The notes below the pieces were generated by a model. The model saw only the letters and a program-made list of their open reading frames with translations. It was not told where the DNA came from and did not search any database. Positions 54,915 through 64,000 of a stretch of DNA of 64,000 nt are shown here, in pieces (the first letter of the stretch is position 1; every line of letters starts with the position of its first letter). Position numbers and translations under genes: made by a program. The stretch comes from Ichthyophthirius multifiliis (taxonomy: Eukaryota; Ciliophora; Oligohymenophorea; Hymenostomatida): assembly GCF_000220395.1 (NCBI RefSeq), contig NW_004085882.1, positions 57,513 to 121,512 on the forward strand, read 5' to 3'.

Positions 54915-55641
54915 AAAAATAAATATATATATATATATATAAACATATATATATAAACATATATTATATTTTTATAATAAATTTATGTTATATTTATATT
55001 TTTATTTATTTATGTTTTTATATTTATATTGAAATAAATTTAAAGGTAGTATGTTCCAGAATTTATGGATAAAGAGCTGCTATTAAATTCTCTGGATATG
55101 TATAATGCAAATCAACATCATCTTCTAGATGGACACCAGGTATATATTTTTATTACTTTTTTAAATATTTTTATTTAGGTACTTTAACTAATTATTAAAC
55201 TTTGAAGTATGAAGAACCAAGAGTTCTTATTGTTACTGATCCCAGAAGTGATTATTAAGCTATTTAAGAAGCTAGTTATGTCGGTATTCCAGTTATTGGT
55301 TTATGTGATAGTGATTCACCATTGCATTATGTTGATGTTGCTATTCCTTGTAATAATAGATCAACTGAATCTATTTCTATGATCTATTGGTTACTTGCTA
55401 GAGAAGTTAAAATTTTAAGAGGAGAATTAGATAAGAATTAATAATGGGAAGTTATGGTTGATTTGTTTTATCATAAGACTTTAATTAATACTGCTGATTT
55501 AAAGACTGAAGGTTAAGATATAGAAGGAGCTGAAAAAATAGAAGAAGTTTAAGAAGTTTAAACTGAATAAGGTATTTATTTATTATAGTTTTTTAATTTG
55601 TTTTAAGCATATTTTTTTATTTAGCTGTTGAAGGTTTCTGA
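54596..55641 (+). CDS. RPSA: 40S ribosomal protein SA (uS2)
   Basis: Structural protein of the small ribosomal subunit head, uS2 family. Five exons, 54596-54649, 54704-54862, 55046-55139, 55179-55571 and 55625-55641, join cleanly to 238 residues. Diagnostic stretches: [84 protein letters not shown] (as FTPGTFTNQ in others), [21 protein letters not shown], and [23 protein letters not shown]. The C-terminus is short and acidic ([16 protein letters not shown]) ending AVEGF; there is no long animal-type laminin-receptor tail. Intron 2 contains an AAAT tetranucleotide array. Confidence 0.96.
54863..54914 (+). repeat. AAAT tetranucleotide array in RPSA intron 2
   Basis: About 12 tandem taaa units begin within two bases of the GT donor of RPSA intron 2 (54863-55045). 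Confidence 0.9.
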
Positions 55642-56020
55642 GATATTTATTTGTAATATTTTGATTTTTTATAAAATACATTTTTTTTAGTTATAAAATT
55701 ACATTTTTTTATAGTAAAATTTGTTATTTAAATAAAGAGATTGTTTTTAATTTTTTTTAAATGGAAAAATTTATAAATAAAAATTAAAGATTTATAGATT
55801 TTTTTATTATTATAAGAATGTGTTTTATTTTAAAAATATGTATTTTTTTTTTTTTTTTATGGAATAGTATATTTAAATGTTTTTGTTTTTTTTTGGTTTT
55901 TTTTTGTTTTTTATTAAAAATATAATTTATTTATTTAAATTTTTTTATTTTAATAAATGAAAAAAATTTTTTTTTTGTTCATAAAATAAATTTAATATTT
56001 TTATATATTTTATTCAAAAA
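55642..56020. other. Spacer between RPSA and the COPI-associated gene
   Basis: T-run-rich 3' UTR/promoter sequence. Nothing else seen. Confidence 0.5.
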
Positions 56021-56987
56021 ATGTAATTTACTTTAAATTTATTTACTAGAATAGTTGCCATTTTTTGCGGAATACTTCTTATTTTACTTTCAGTTTAATC
56101 TTTTGCTATATTATAGCCTATAAATATATAAGATATTTTTATTACAATATATTATTTGTAATTTATTTTTAAAAAAAATTAATATTTTCATCATTTTTAT
56201 TTATAACTAAACAAAAAAAATGATTTATAAAATAATTTTTTAAAAAAATTATTTTAAATTAATATATATTTTTTATACATACATTACATTTTTTATATAA
56301 ATAAAAGAATTTTCGGAGCGATTTTAGTGTGTGCAGAATTTAATATTGTATATGTATTTGATAATTTGAAATTATTAGAAAATTATTTTGGTAGAGGATT
56401 ATTTACATTATTGTATGAAAAAATAATATATTTATTAAAAAATTTTTTTTTTGAATTTATTGTTTTATAAAAAGTATTGGAACATTATGTTTGACAAACT
56501 AAAATGTGTATCTAAACATTAATATTTTTATTTATAATTTACAAAAAAATAGATATTAATTAATTGTCGGAATATTATTAATTGTGGCAGGAGCAGGATA
56601 TTTATTTTTACATTTTAGTGTATTTTACTTATTAAGAAAATATTTTAAAAATTATATTAATTATAAAAAGGGAAAAAGACCGAATATTAAGAGCAAAAAC
56701 TAAGAAAATTAAAATATAAAAAAAGAAAATGAATAAGCTTAAATAAATGACAAAGGTTAAGTAATATAAATAAATATAAATCATATAATAATAAATAAAA
56801 ATTAAATAAAATATGAATATAATATTAATAAAATATTTAAATTTTTATAAATTTTTTACATTAATATTTAATAATAATAATAATAAAAATATATATATAA
56901 ATATATAATCTTTATGTTTATTAAATATATTATAAAATAATTTTTTTTATACTTTGAATAGAAGGAGTTGTCACAAAATAAAATTGA
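56021..56987 (+). CDS. COPI-associated / TVP15-like Golgi membrane protein
   Basis: Small four-helix membrane protein family linked to Golgi vesicles. Five exons, 56021-56157, 56308-56412, 56475-56507, 56553-56755 and 56962-56987, join in phase to 167 residues. Family-like segments in order: FTLNLFTRIVAIFCGILLI (helix 1 starting at the N-terminus), YYLIFGAILVCAEFNI (the family's LFG..ILLAEFN), FGRGLFTLFIGTLCL (GRG..Y...G), and YQLIVGILLIVAGAGYLFL (helix 4). A basic cytosolic tail follows. Intron 3 (56508-56552) was chosen so that the fourth helix stays in frame. The last tiny exon is the least certain part. Confidence 0.78.
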
Positions 56988-57192
56988 ATAAAAATAAAAT
57001 ATATACATATATATATATATTATAATTTTTTATGTCTTTATTATTAGCTAATATTTTTTTTTTCTTTTTCTTTTTTTATAAATAAAAATAAATATAATTA
57101 CTATTTAATATAATTATTTATTTAAAAAAAAAAATACTTAAAAATATAATTATAATTATTAATAAAAAAAAATATAAACAAAAATAAAAAAA

Positions 57193-59734
57193 ATGAACAA
57201 CTTTTAATCAGAATTAGATAATTTAATAGTATTTTAATGAAAAATAAATATTATATTTATATTTTTATAACTTATGAAAAAATATATATTGATTTTAATT
57301 TATTTTTTTAACATATAGACTTTAATGAATAATTTTAATTTTTCAGAAATTGGAAAAATAAAAGCCATTCTTAGTTAATTAAAAAAATAAATTTAAAATT
57401 AGGATAGAGATAATTTAGCAGAAAAGATTCTTTTATAATTTAAAAAATTATTAATCAAAATCATGGTAAATATAAAATAAAAATATTATGCTCAATATAT
57501 ATAAATCTTTTTTTAAAAAAGTACATATATATATATTTATATATTAAATTTTAACTTTTTTCTAGAAATAATGGACTCAAAAAGATAGTGAAGAACAAAG
57601 TAAAAATATTTAAGAAATGGTTCGATTATTATTTTGGTGTGCAAGAAAAGAAATAATAGAAATAAAGGATGTATTAAGTAAGAAAATATAAAATAAAAGA
57701 TTTTCTTTTTATAATAATATATATAAATATAACATATATATACATATATATTTAAATAATAATTAATATAAAATTTCAATAAAATAAATAATAAAGAAAA
57801 AAAGAAAAAAAAAAAAAGGAAATTAAAAAAAGTATTATTTTTTTTAAAAAAATAAATAAAATAAAATAAAATAAAAAAAAATAAAATAATAAAAATAAAA
57901 AAATATTAATTTTATTAATACACTTTTAAATTAATAAAAATATAAATATATATTAAAAAATATAATAAATAAATATATATATATATAAATATATATATAT
58001 ATAATATAATATATAATTATATTTTATTTACATAAAAAATAGTTTATTTAGAAGACTTTTGCGATACTCTATCAGTAAATGATCTACGTCTATTCATAGA
58101 TCCTATAGAAGAAGGAATATTATCAATAAAAAACGTAACTATACATTAAAAAAGTAGAATATCTTCTTTAATAAGTTATCTGATCAAGAAATCAACTATC
58201 CTCTAAAAATATGTAATGGAGTGTTTAAAAAACTGTCGAAAACACAAGATATATAATTGAGGGGGAAAGTACATATTTTTTTATCGAAAATATTACCTTT
58301 ATGTCATGCTTCGGGTATTTTTTTTTTTTTTTTTTATATATATATATTATTTTTAAGGTTTGAAATCAAAAATATGTACAGAAATTTCGACTTAAATTGA
58401 AAACGAAAAAGAGGCATTATTGTAAATGGAAAATAATATGGATATTGAAGAATAAAAAGGAAATTTTCCATTCTTGAATTATAGTTTTTATAGTAAATTT
58501 TGGAGTTTATAAAAATATTTATAGAATCCATTAAATGTAAATTTTATTTATATTATTATAATTTTTATTTTTTTATTTAATAGTTAAGTAAGTCTAATAA
58601 CGGAGAAATGGAAATCGAAGGTATAAATGATGAAGATGTTGAAGAAGGAGAAGAAAAACCAGATTAAGAAGGTATAAAAACATTAGAATCTAAAAAAATA
58701 AAAGGTTTGTGTGCAGCAATATGTGAAGTTGTAGAGATTTTTAATTAAAATCCAATTTTAGAAAAAGGTGAAACAAGTATTAAACCATATATTAAATATC
58801 TTACTGCATATTCACTAATGAAAATATAGGTAAAAAGAAAATACTTTTTATAAAAAATATTAAGATATAAAATAATAATGATTACAATAAGTGAATATAA
58901 TTAATTATATTTTATTAAAAAAACTTATGCTTGCCTTTAAAATATAAATTTGAAAAAAAAAAAAAAAAATTAATATATTATATTGAAAAAAAAAAAAAAA
59001 ATATTGCAAATTTTAATATATTTTTTAGTTTAATGATTAATTCTTTAGAAAAATATGGTTAATTTAGGCACTTTTGTTTTTTTATACATTATAAAATTTA
59101 AATAAAGAATATGATATAAAAAATATAGAAAATGAAAAAAATACAATTAAAAATGCAGAAGATAAAGTTAAAAAAGCATTCAAATTGTTACATTAAAATT
59201 TAAAAGAAGATATTTCTTACGAATAATTCGATTAATTTTTTATGGATGAGAAAAATTGGGTTAATATATATAAATATATATATTTATTTATATCAAAGAT
59301 AAATATAGATTGAAAGAAAAGATATATTACCTCGTTAAAAAAAAGATTAAAATTTAGTCTTTAAACCTAATTGTGATACAATTAAAGGATTTATATAATA
59401 TTATAAAGATTTTGTTTATAAAAAGTAGCCAAATTAATAATTTAAAGTCGATAAATACGGATCTTTAATAAATAATAACTGTTGCTTGTTTGAAGAATTA
59501 AAATAAAAAAATATAAAAGAAATTAGATAAAGTGGAAATAATACAGCAACTGAAAACAGCAAAATAAAATAAATTATAGAAGATTAATTTAAATTTCCTT
59601 TGTCAAAAAAACCTTTATAGAAATCAGTAGGTTATTATTTTAGATAAATTTGTAAAGATATGATCGAAGATAATAGCGAACGAAATATAGACAGTCAAGT
59701 ATATAATTTATATCTATATATATAAATATTTATA

Positions 59735-59785
<51 letters not shown>

Positions 59786-60759
59786 TTTAATTATAGACTT
59801 TCTGTTTAAAATCATTAAGAACTTTAGCTAAATATGATTTAAATTTGATAGAAAAAGATAGTGAAAAAATAAAGGAAATGGAAGAATTGGCAAAAGATCT
59901 TTGCGAAATTGAAGGTGAGAAATAACTTCTTATGTAAAAAATTTAAAAAGAAAAGAATAGAAGAAATAAAAAATTGAATAATTAGAATTCGAAGAAAATA
60001 ATAATTCAAATAATATTAATAATAATAACATTTCCGTTATCGAAGAAAAACAAATATAAAGAAATATTTAAATAGAAGATGATAAAAAAAAGACTTAAAA
60101 AACTGAAGAAAATTAATTAAAATAAGATAAAAAAAAAAATGAATAAAATTAAGAATTATAATAAGAATGTAAAAGTACTAAAAAAATCGAAAACGAAGAA
60201 AAAACTAAAGATGAAAGACATTCTTCAAGCAGAAATTAGGAAAGATCTTTAAAAAACACAGAAAAAAATACAGACGAAAGATTATAAAAAAACACAGATA
60301 AAAATACAGAAAAAAATATAGAAGAGAAATCTTCACAAAAAAATATAGAAGAAAAGCCATTTAAAAATATAGAAGATAGACAAACCAAAGAAGAAAGAAG
60401 TTCGAGAAATTAATTAGAAGAAAAATAGGGAAAAAATGAAGAAAAAAAAGATGATGAAAAGTATAATTAGGAAGATAGAAATAAATCAAATCATAGTACT
60501 AGGTAGGAAGGAAATAGAAAAGAAAAATAGTAATAATAGAATGATGAAAAATAATAGAAAGAAGAAAATGGAGATAAAAAAGATAGTAGTTAAGCTTAAT
60601 AAATTAATGATAAAAGATAAAAACCATCACTTGTAGTATAAAATAAAGATAATAAAAAAGAAAACAGAAATGCAGGAAATAATACTTAAGGAGAAGGAAA
60701 TTAAAGTATTGATAGTAATAATAATAAAAGAGATTTCTAAAATCATTATAATGGAAATA

Positions 60760-60802
<43 letters not shown>

Positions 60803-61024
60803 TAATAATAATAATAATATTAATAATAATAATGGAAATTCTAAAAATAGTAGCAATTCTGGAAATAACAATAATAATTAGAACAACGGAAATAATGCAA
60901 GTAGTAGAAGTAACTAATATAAAAAAGAATAGGGAAAAGACTATAATGATAAAAAAATATCAATTATAGAAATAATGACTATGATAACTATGAATAAAAC
61001 ACTTACAAAAAATAAAAACATTGA
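57193..61024 (+). CDS. THOC1: THO complex subunit 1 (THOC1/Hpr1)
   Basis: Nuclear protein of the THO/TREX complex, coupling transcription and mRNP export. Introns at 57229-57318, 57466-57565, 57678-58042, 58315-58357, 58537-58583, 58830-59028, 59260-59308 and 59699-59796. Matches to THOC1 in order: YLEDFCDTLSVNDLRLFID, CNGVFKKLSKTQD, GKVHIFLSKILPLCHASG (human has ...FLARLFPLSEKSG), NYSFYSKFWSLQKYLQNP (human YRKFWSLQDYFRNP), FFRKIWLIQALLFFYTLQ, FFMDEKNWV, and FCLKSLRTLAKYDL (human GWRALRLLAR). After about residue 560 comes a long Lys/Glu/Asn-rich tail with repeated KNTEKN-like units and polyasparagine (60761-60830), without the human death domain. Frame breaks at A runs near 58149 and 59970, and one near the very end. 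Confidence 0.88.
59740..59783. repeat. TA microsatellite in the last THOC1 intron
   Basis: TA dinucleotide array inside intron 59699-59796. Confidence 0.9.
60761..60830 (+). repeat. AAT array coding polyasparagine
   Basis: Trinucleotide array in the C-terminal tail of THOC1. The reading as Asn (AAT) is set by the flanking GNNSN and NGNSKN segments. Confidence 0.8.
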
Positions 61025-61210
61025 TTTTATTTTATTATTATATTTTAATTATATAAATATATAATATATATATATATAAATATATTTATATATATTTATC
61101 ATTTAGATATTTTATATTTAATAAATATTCTTTTATATATATGTTTTGTTTTTTTATCTATATATATTTTATTTTTTATTTTTTTAAAAAATAAAATTTA
61201 AAATTTAAAA

Positions 61211-61945
61211 ATGTATTCAAATATTCCGATAAAAGTTGTTTATGATAATACTGCATTAGTTACTAAAAATTTATAAATAGAAATCTCAAATTAAATTAAG
61301 TCAAACAAATATTTGCAATTAATTGATTTATATGATTTATAAATATAATAGTATCGTTTATAAGAAACATATGAATAAAAAGTTAAAGAAACAATATCAA
61401 AATTTAAAACATAAGCAAAAGAAATATTTTAAGAGGTTAAAATTATAATAATTATTAAAATAAATATATTAATTATTTTATTATATTAGTAAAATGCTAT
61501 TATTAGTGGATCTAAAAGGGAAAAAGATTTCACTCTTTAAGAAATAAAGAATACTGATTTATATTTTGATAATTCGAATGCAGAAGAAAATATGATAAAA
61601 AATGAAAGATTTGCAAGCACTAATTTACTTCCAATTGATGATTATTGGTTTTTGGCTTTGACTTAATGTGAATTAATATCAAATTAAGTAAAAATAAATG
61701 ATAAGATAATATTAAAGTCGTTAAAATAAATTTATTATGACTAACCTGACGAAAATTAATTTACTTTAAATTTCGAATTTAATGTATTTTTATAATTAAA
61801 TATTAAAAATTAAAATAAAAGGATAATGAATATTTTTCTAATAAAATTTTAAAAAAATATTTTTATTTAAATAATAATAAAGAACCTACAAGAAGTAAAT
61901 TATAAATCAATATAAATTCATAAATATATATATTAAAATATTTAA

Positions 61946-62000
<55 letters not shown>

Positions 62001-62597
62001 AAAATAATTTTTAAGCTGAATCTACAATAATAGATTGGTATGAAGGGAAAGATTTAACAAGAAAAACAGTTAAAAAAATAAAAAAACAGACGCACAGGTG
62101 TTATAAGAATAGTTACTCATGAAATAGAAAATGAAAGCTTTTTTAATTATTTTAATACTTTAAATTTTGAAAATGAAAAGGCAAATATAGATAATGTATA
62201 AAATTTAATTTAAAATTTAAAGCTTTAGGATCGATTATGTATAGATTATAATATTTCAAGGGCTATTATAGATGAAGTATTACCTTATAGTTTAGAATAT
62301 TATTTAAAGGTGAGAAAATTAAAATTATAAGTACAACATAGATCAATTTTTGAAAATGAAGATGATGATGAAGATCAGTATGATTAAGATAAAATCAATG
62401 ATAAAATTGATAATAATTAAGAATTTTAAGAAGAATAGAAAAAAAATAAAAATTAAAAAGGAGGAAAAAAAAAAACCACAATTTTATAAAATGATAAAAA
62501 AGAATAAGTATTTTTTAATTTAAATTAATAACTTTTATAAATATAAATATAAATATAAATAGATTTATTTAAAAGTATATAATTAATATTTTAAATA

Positions 62598-62635
<38 letters not shown>

Positions 62636-62778
62636 CATATATAAATTTATTTTTATTTATATTTTTTATAAAAATATAATTATTTTTAAATATTTTTTTT
62701 TTATTATTTTCATAGAAAAAGAATTAAAATTATATTAATGATAATTTTTATGATAACAATAATTGCCAATAATAATGA
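61211..62778 (+). CDS. NAP1/SET-family histone chaperone
   Basis: Histone chaperone fold protein, about 380 residues. Introns at 61436-61489, 61784-61821, 61895-62015 and 62507-62715. The N-terminal long helix is LQIQQYRLQETYEQKVKE. Core signatures: LPIDDYWFLALTQCELIS (NAP: IPxFWLTxLxNxxxL), NDKIILKSLKQIYYDQ, FTLNFEFN and NEYFSNKILKKYFYL (NAP: PYFxNxxLxKxY), TIIDWYEGKDLT (NAP: IDWKxGKxxT), ESFFNYF (NAP: SFFNFF) and AIIDEVLPYSLEYYL (NAP: IxxxIxPxAxxYF). An acidic stretch ENEDDDEDQYDQD follows, as expected. One A run around 62071-62086 is one base off. The last exon can be read to TGA at 62778 or, in a second frame, at 62741. Confidence 0.9.
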
Positions 62779-63129
62779 TATTTTTTATATATTTTATTCT
62801 TATAATTTTATTTTCAATTATATAATTAATATTTCTTATAAAATATATTATATTTTATATATATTATCTTATTTTTAAAAAAATTGTTATATAATTTTAT
62901 TTTTATATATATTATATCATTATATTTATTTTTGTTTTTTATAATGTATTTTTTGAAATTACTATTATTTAATTTAATAAGAAATTTTATCTTTTTTCAA
63001 ATAATATGATATAAAATAATATATACATATTTGTCTCTATTTATTTTAAAAAGAAATATAATTAATAATCATATATTTTAAAAATTAAAGAAAAAAATAA
63101 ATAGCATTAACTATAAACTTTAAAAAAAA
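62779..63129. other. Spacer, no gene seen
   Basis: A/T-rich region between NAP1 and the last gene. Confidence 0.5.
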
Positions 63130-64000
63130 ATGTAATAAAGTACTTAACTTGTATAATAAAGAAGTGGATCAATTAAACCAGAATTTTAAACTTAGAAAAA
63201 GAGATAATCTTTAATAACAGTTGCACTTTAAGCAATTCCTCATTATAGAAAAATAGAAGAAATGCTAAAAAGAGAAATCAATTTATAAAATTAAGATGAT
63301 GTTGAGGTAAATATATATCTTAATCTTAATTATTTTCCTTTTTTTACTTTAATATTTTACAATATTATTATATTTGTAAAATTTTTTTAAAATGTATATA
63401 AAAAAAATAAATATTAATGAAAAATAAAAAGATATTCTATTAAAATTATTATATATATATATATTTATTTTTTTTATAAAAAAAGATTTTAACAAAATTA
63501 TTATCTAATACTGAAAAATCAAAAAAAGAAATAATAATATTAAGAAAAGCATTCAAAAATTTAACTTTTTTTTAAGAGGTATAAGAAAACATACCATAAT
63601 AAGAGTATGATTAATTGATAAAAGAATTAAAATGTGAAAAATTTAAATAATGTGAAACTGTTTTTAAATACGGTTATTTTAATATAAAAAAATAAATATT
63701 AAATAAAAATACTATTAAACAAATATGGATTTTTTAGTAATATTTTTAAAAAAAGAAATATAAATATATTAAAAATACAAAAATAAAAAATTTTGATTTT
63801 TTAAAAAATAAATTAATAAAAAATTAATATAAAAAAATAATTTTAAAACAAATGTAGAATAATATAAAAAATAATAATAATAAAAAATATATAATAATAT
63901 GAAATTAAATAAATATAAAAATAAAAAATTATATTAAAAATATATAAAAGATTTTTTATTTATTTCTAAATATTCAAATATGTGCAATATAATAAAAGAA
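63130..64000 (+). CDS. Cyclic-nucleotide-binding-domain protein, partial
   Basis: Starts at the ATG 63130 and runs off the window. Exon 1 is 63130-63306, intron 63307-63485, exon 2 63486-63672. The N-terminus is basic and polar (STQLVQQRSGSIKPEF, ITVALQAIPHYRKIEEMLKR). Exon 2 reads ILRKAFKNLTFFQEV, then PQQEYDQLIKELKCEKF and CETVFKYG, the entry helix and first strands of a cNMP-binding domain (L..L.FF..L......L......E....G..VF..GD). The phosphate-binding cassette is not reached; after a GT donor at 63673 no convincing next exon is visible to the window end, so a long intron or a broken gene is possible. Confidence 0.6.

Noticed and set aside
60436-60969. Plus-strand Lys/Ile-rich ORFs
   Set aside because: Shadow frames of the THOC1 low-complexity tail.

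Overview
The window looks like macronuclear DNA of an oligohymenophorean ciliate. It is extremely AT-rich, genes are split by many short AT-rich GT..AG introns, and every recognisable protein needs TAA and TAG read as glutamine with TGA as the only ordinary stop. The very low GC and the large share of A/T runs fit Ichthyophthirius multifiliis better than Tetrahymena, but that is inference. No telomere repeat, rRNA, tRNA or CRISPR was seen. All coding calls below come from hand translation in this code, so standard-code ORFs are mostly meaningless here.

Layout. 1-9.5 kb: a small secreted protein and TAF2 (minus). 9.5-14.5 kb: a Gln-rich TPR/PH protein and eIF4A (minus). 16-24 kb, minus strand: a hybrid histidine kinase, a broken coding remnant and a calpain-type protease. 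24.6-30.7 kb, plus strand: ESF1, a polyglutamine protein, a possible complex I subunit, a coiled-coil protein and a small membrane protein. 32.9-48.6 kb: Asn/Gln-rich proteins of unknown function around a Miro GTPase and an RRM protein. 49-51 kb: a thioredoxin reductase ending in a selenocysteine-type GC-UGA-G tail followed at once by a hairpin. 52-64 kb: another Asn/Gln-rich protein, ribosomal protein SA, a COPI-associated (TVP15-like) membrane protein, THOC1, a NAP1-family histone chaperone, and the start of a cyclic-nucleotide-binding protein cut by the window edge.

The genes do not form an operon-like pathway. They are mostly housekeeping genes for transcription (TAF2), mRNP export (THOC1), translation (eIF4A, RPSA), ribosome biogenesis (ESF1) and chromatin (NAP1), plus a few signalling genes.

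The most interesting locus is the thioredoxin reductase. It keeps the C-terminal Gly-Cys-Sec-Gly motif, so UGA would be both stop and Sec in a code where UAA and UAG are already sense, yet both cysteines of the FAD-proximal CVNVGC redox motif are replaced. Many otherwise conserved genes are broken by single-base length differences in A or T runs. This is best explained by sequencing or assembly error and limits confidence in exact reading frames.
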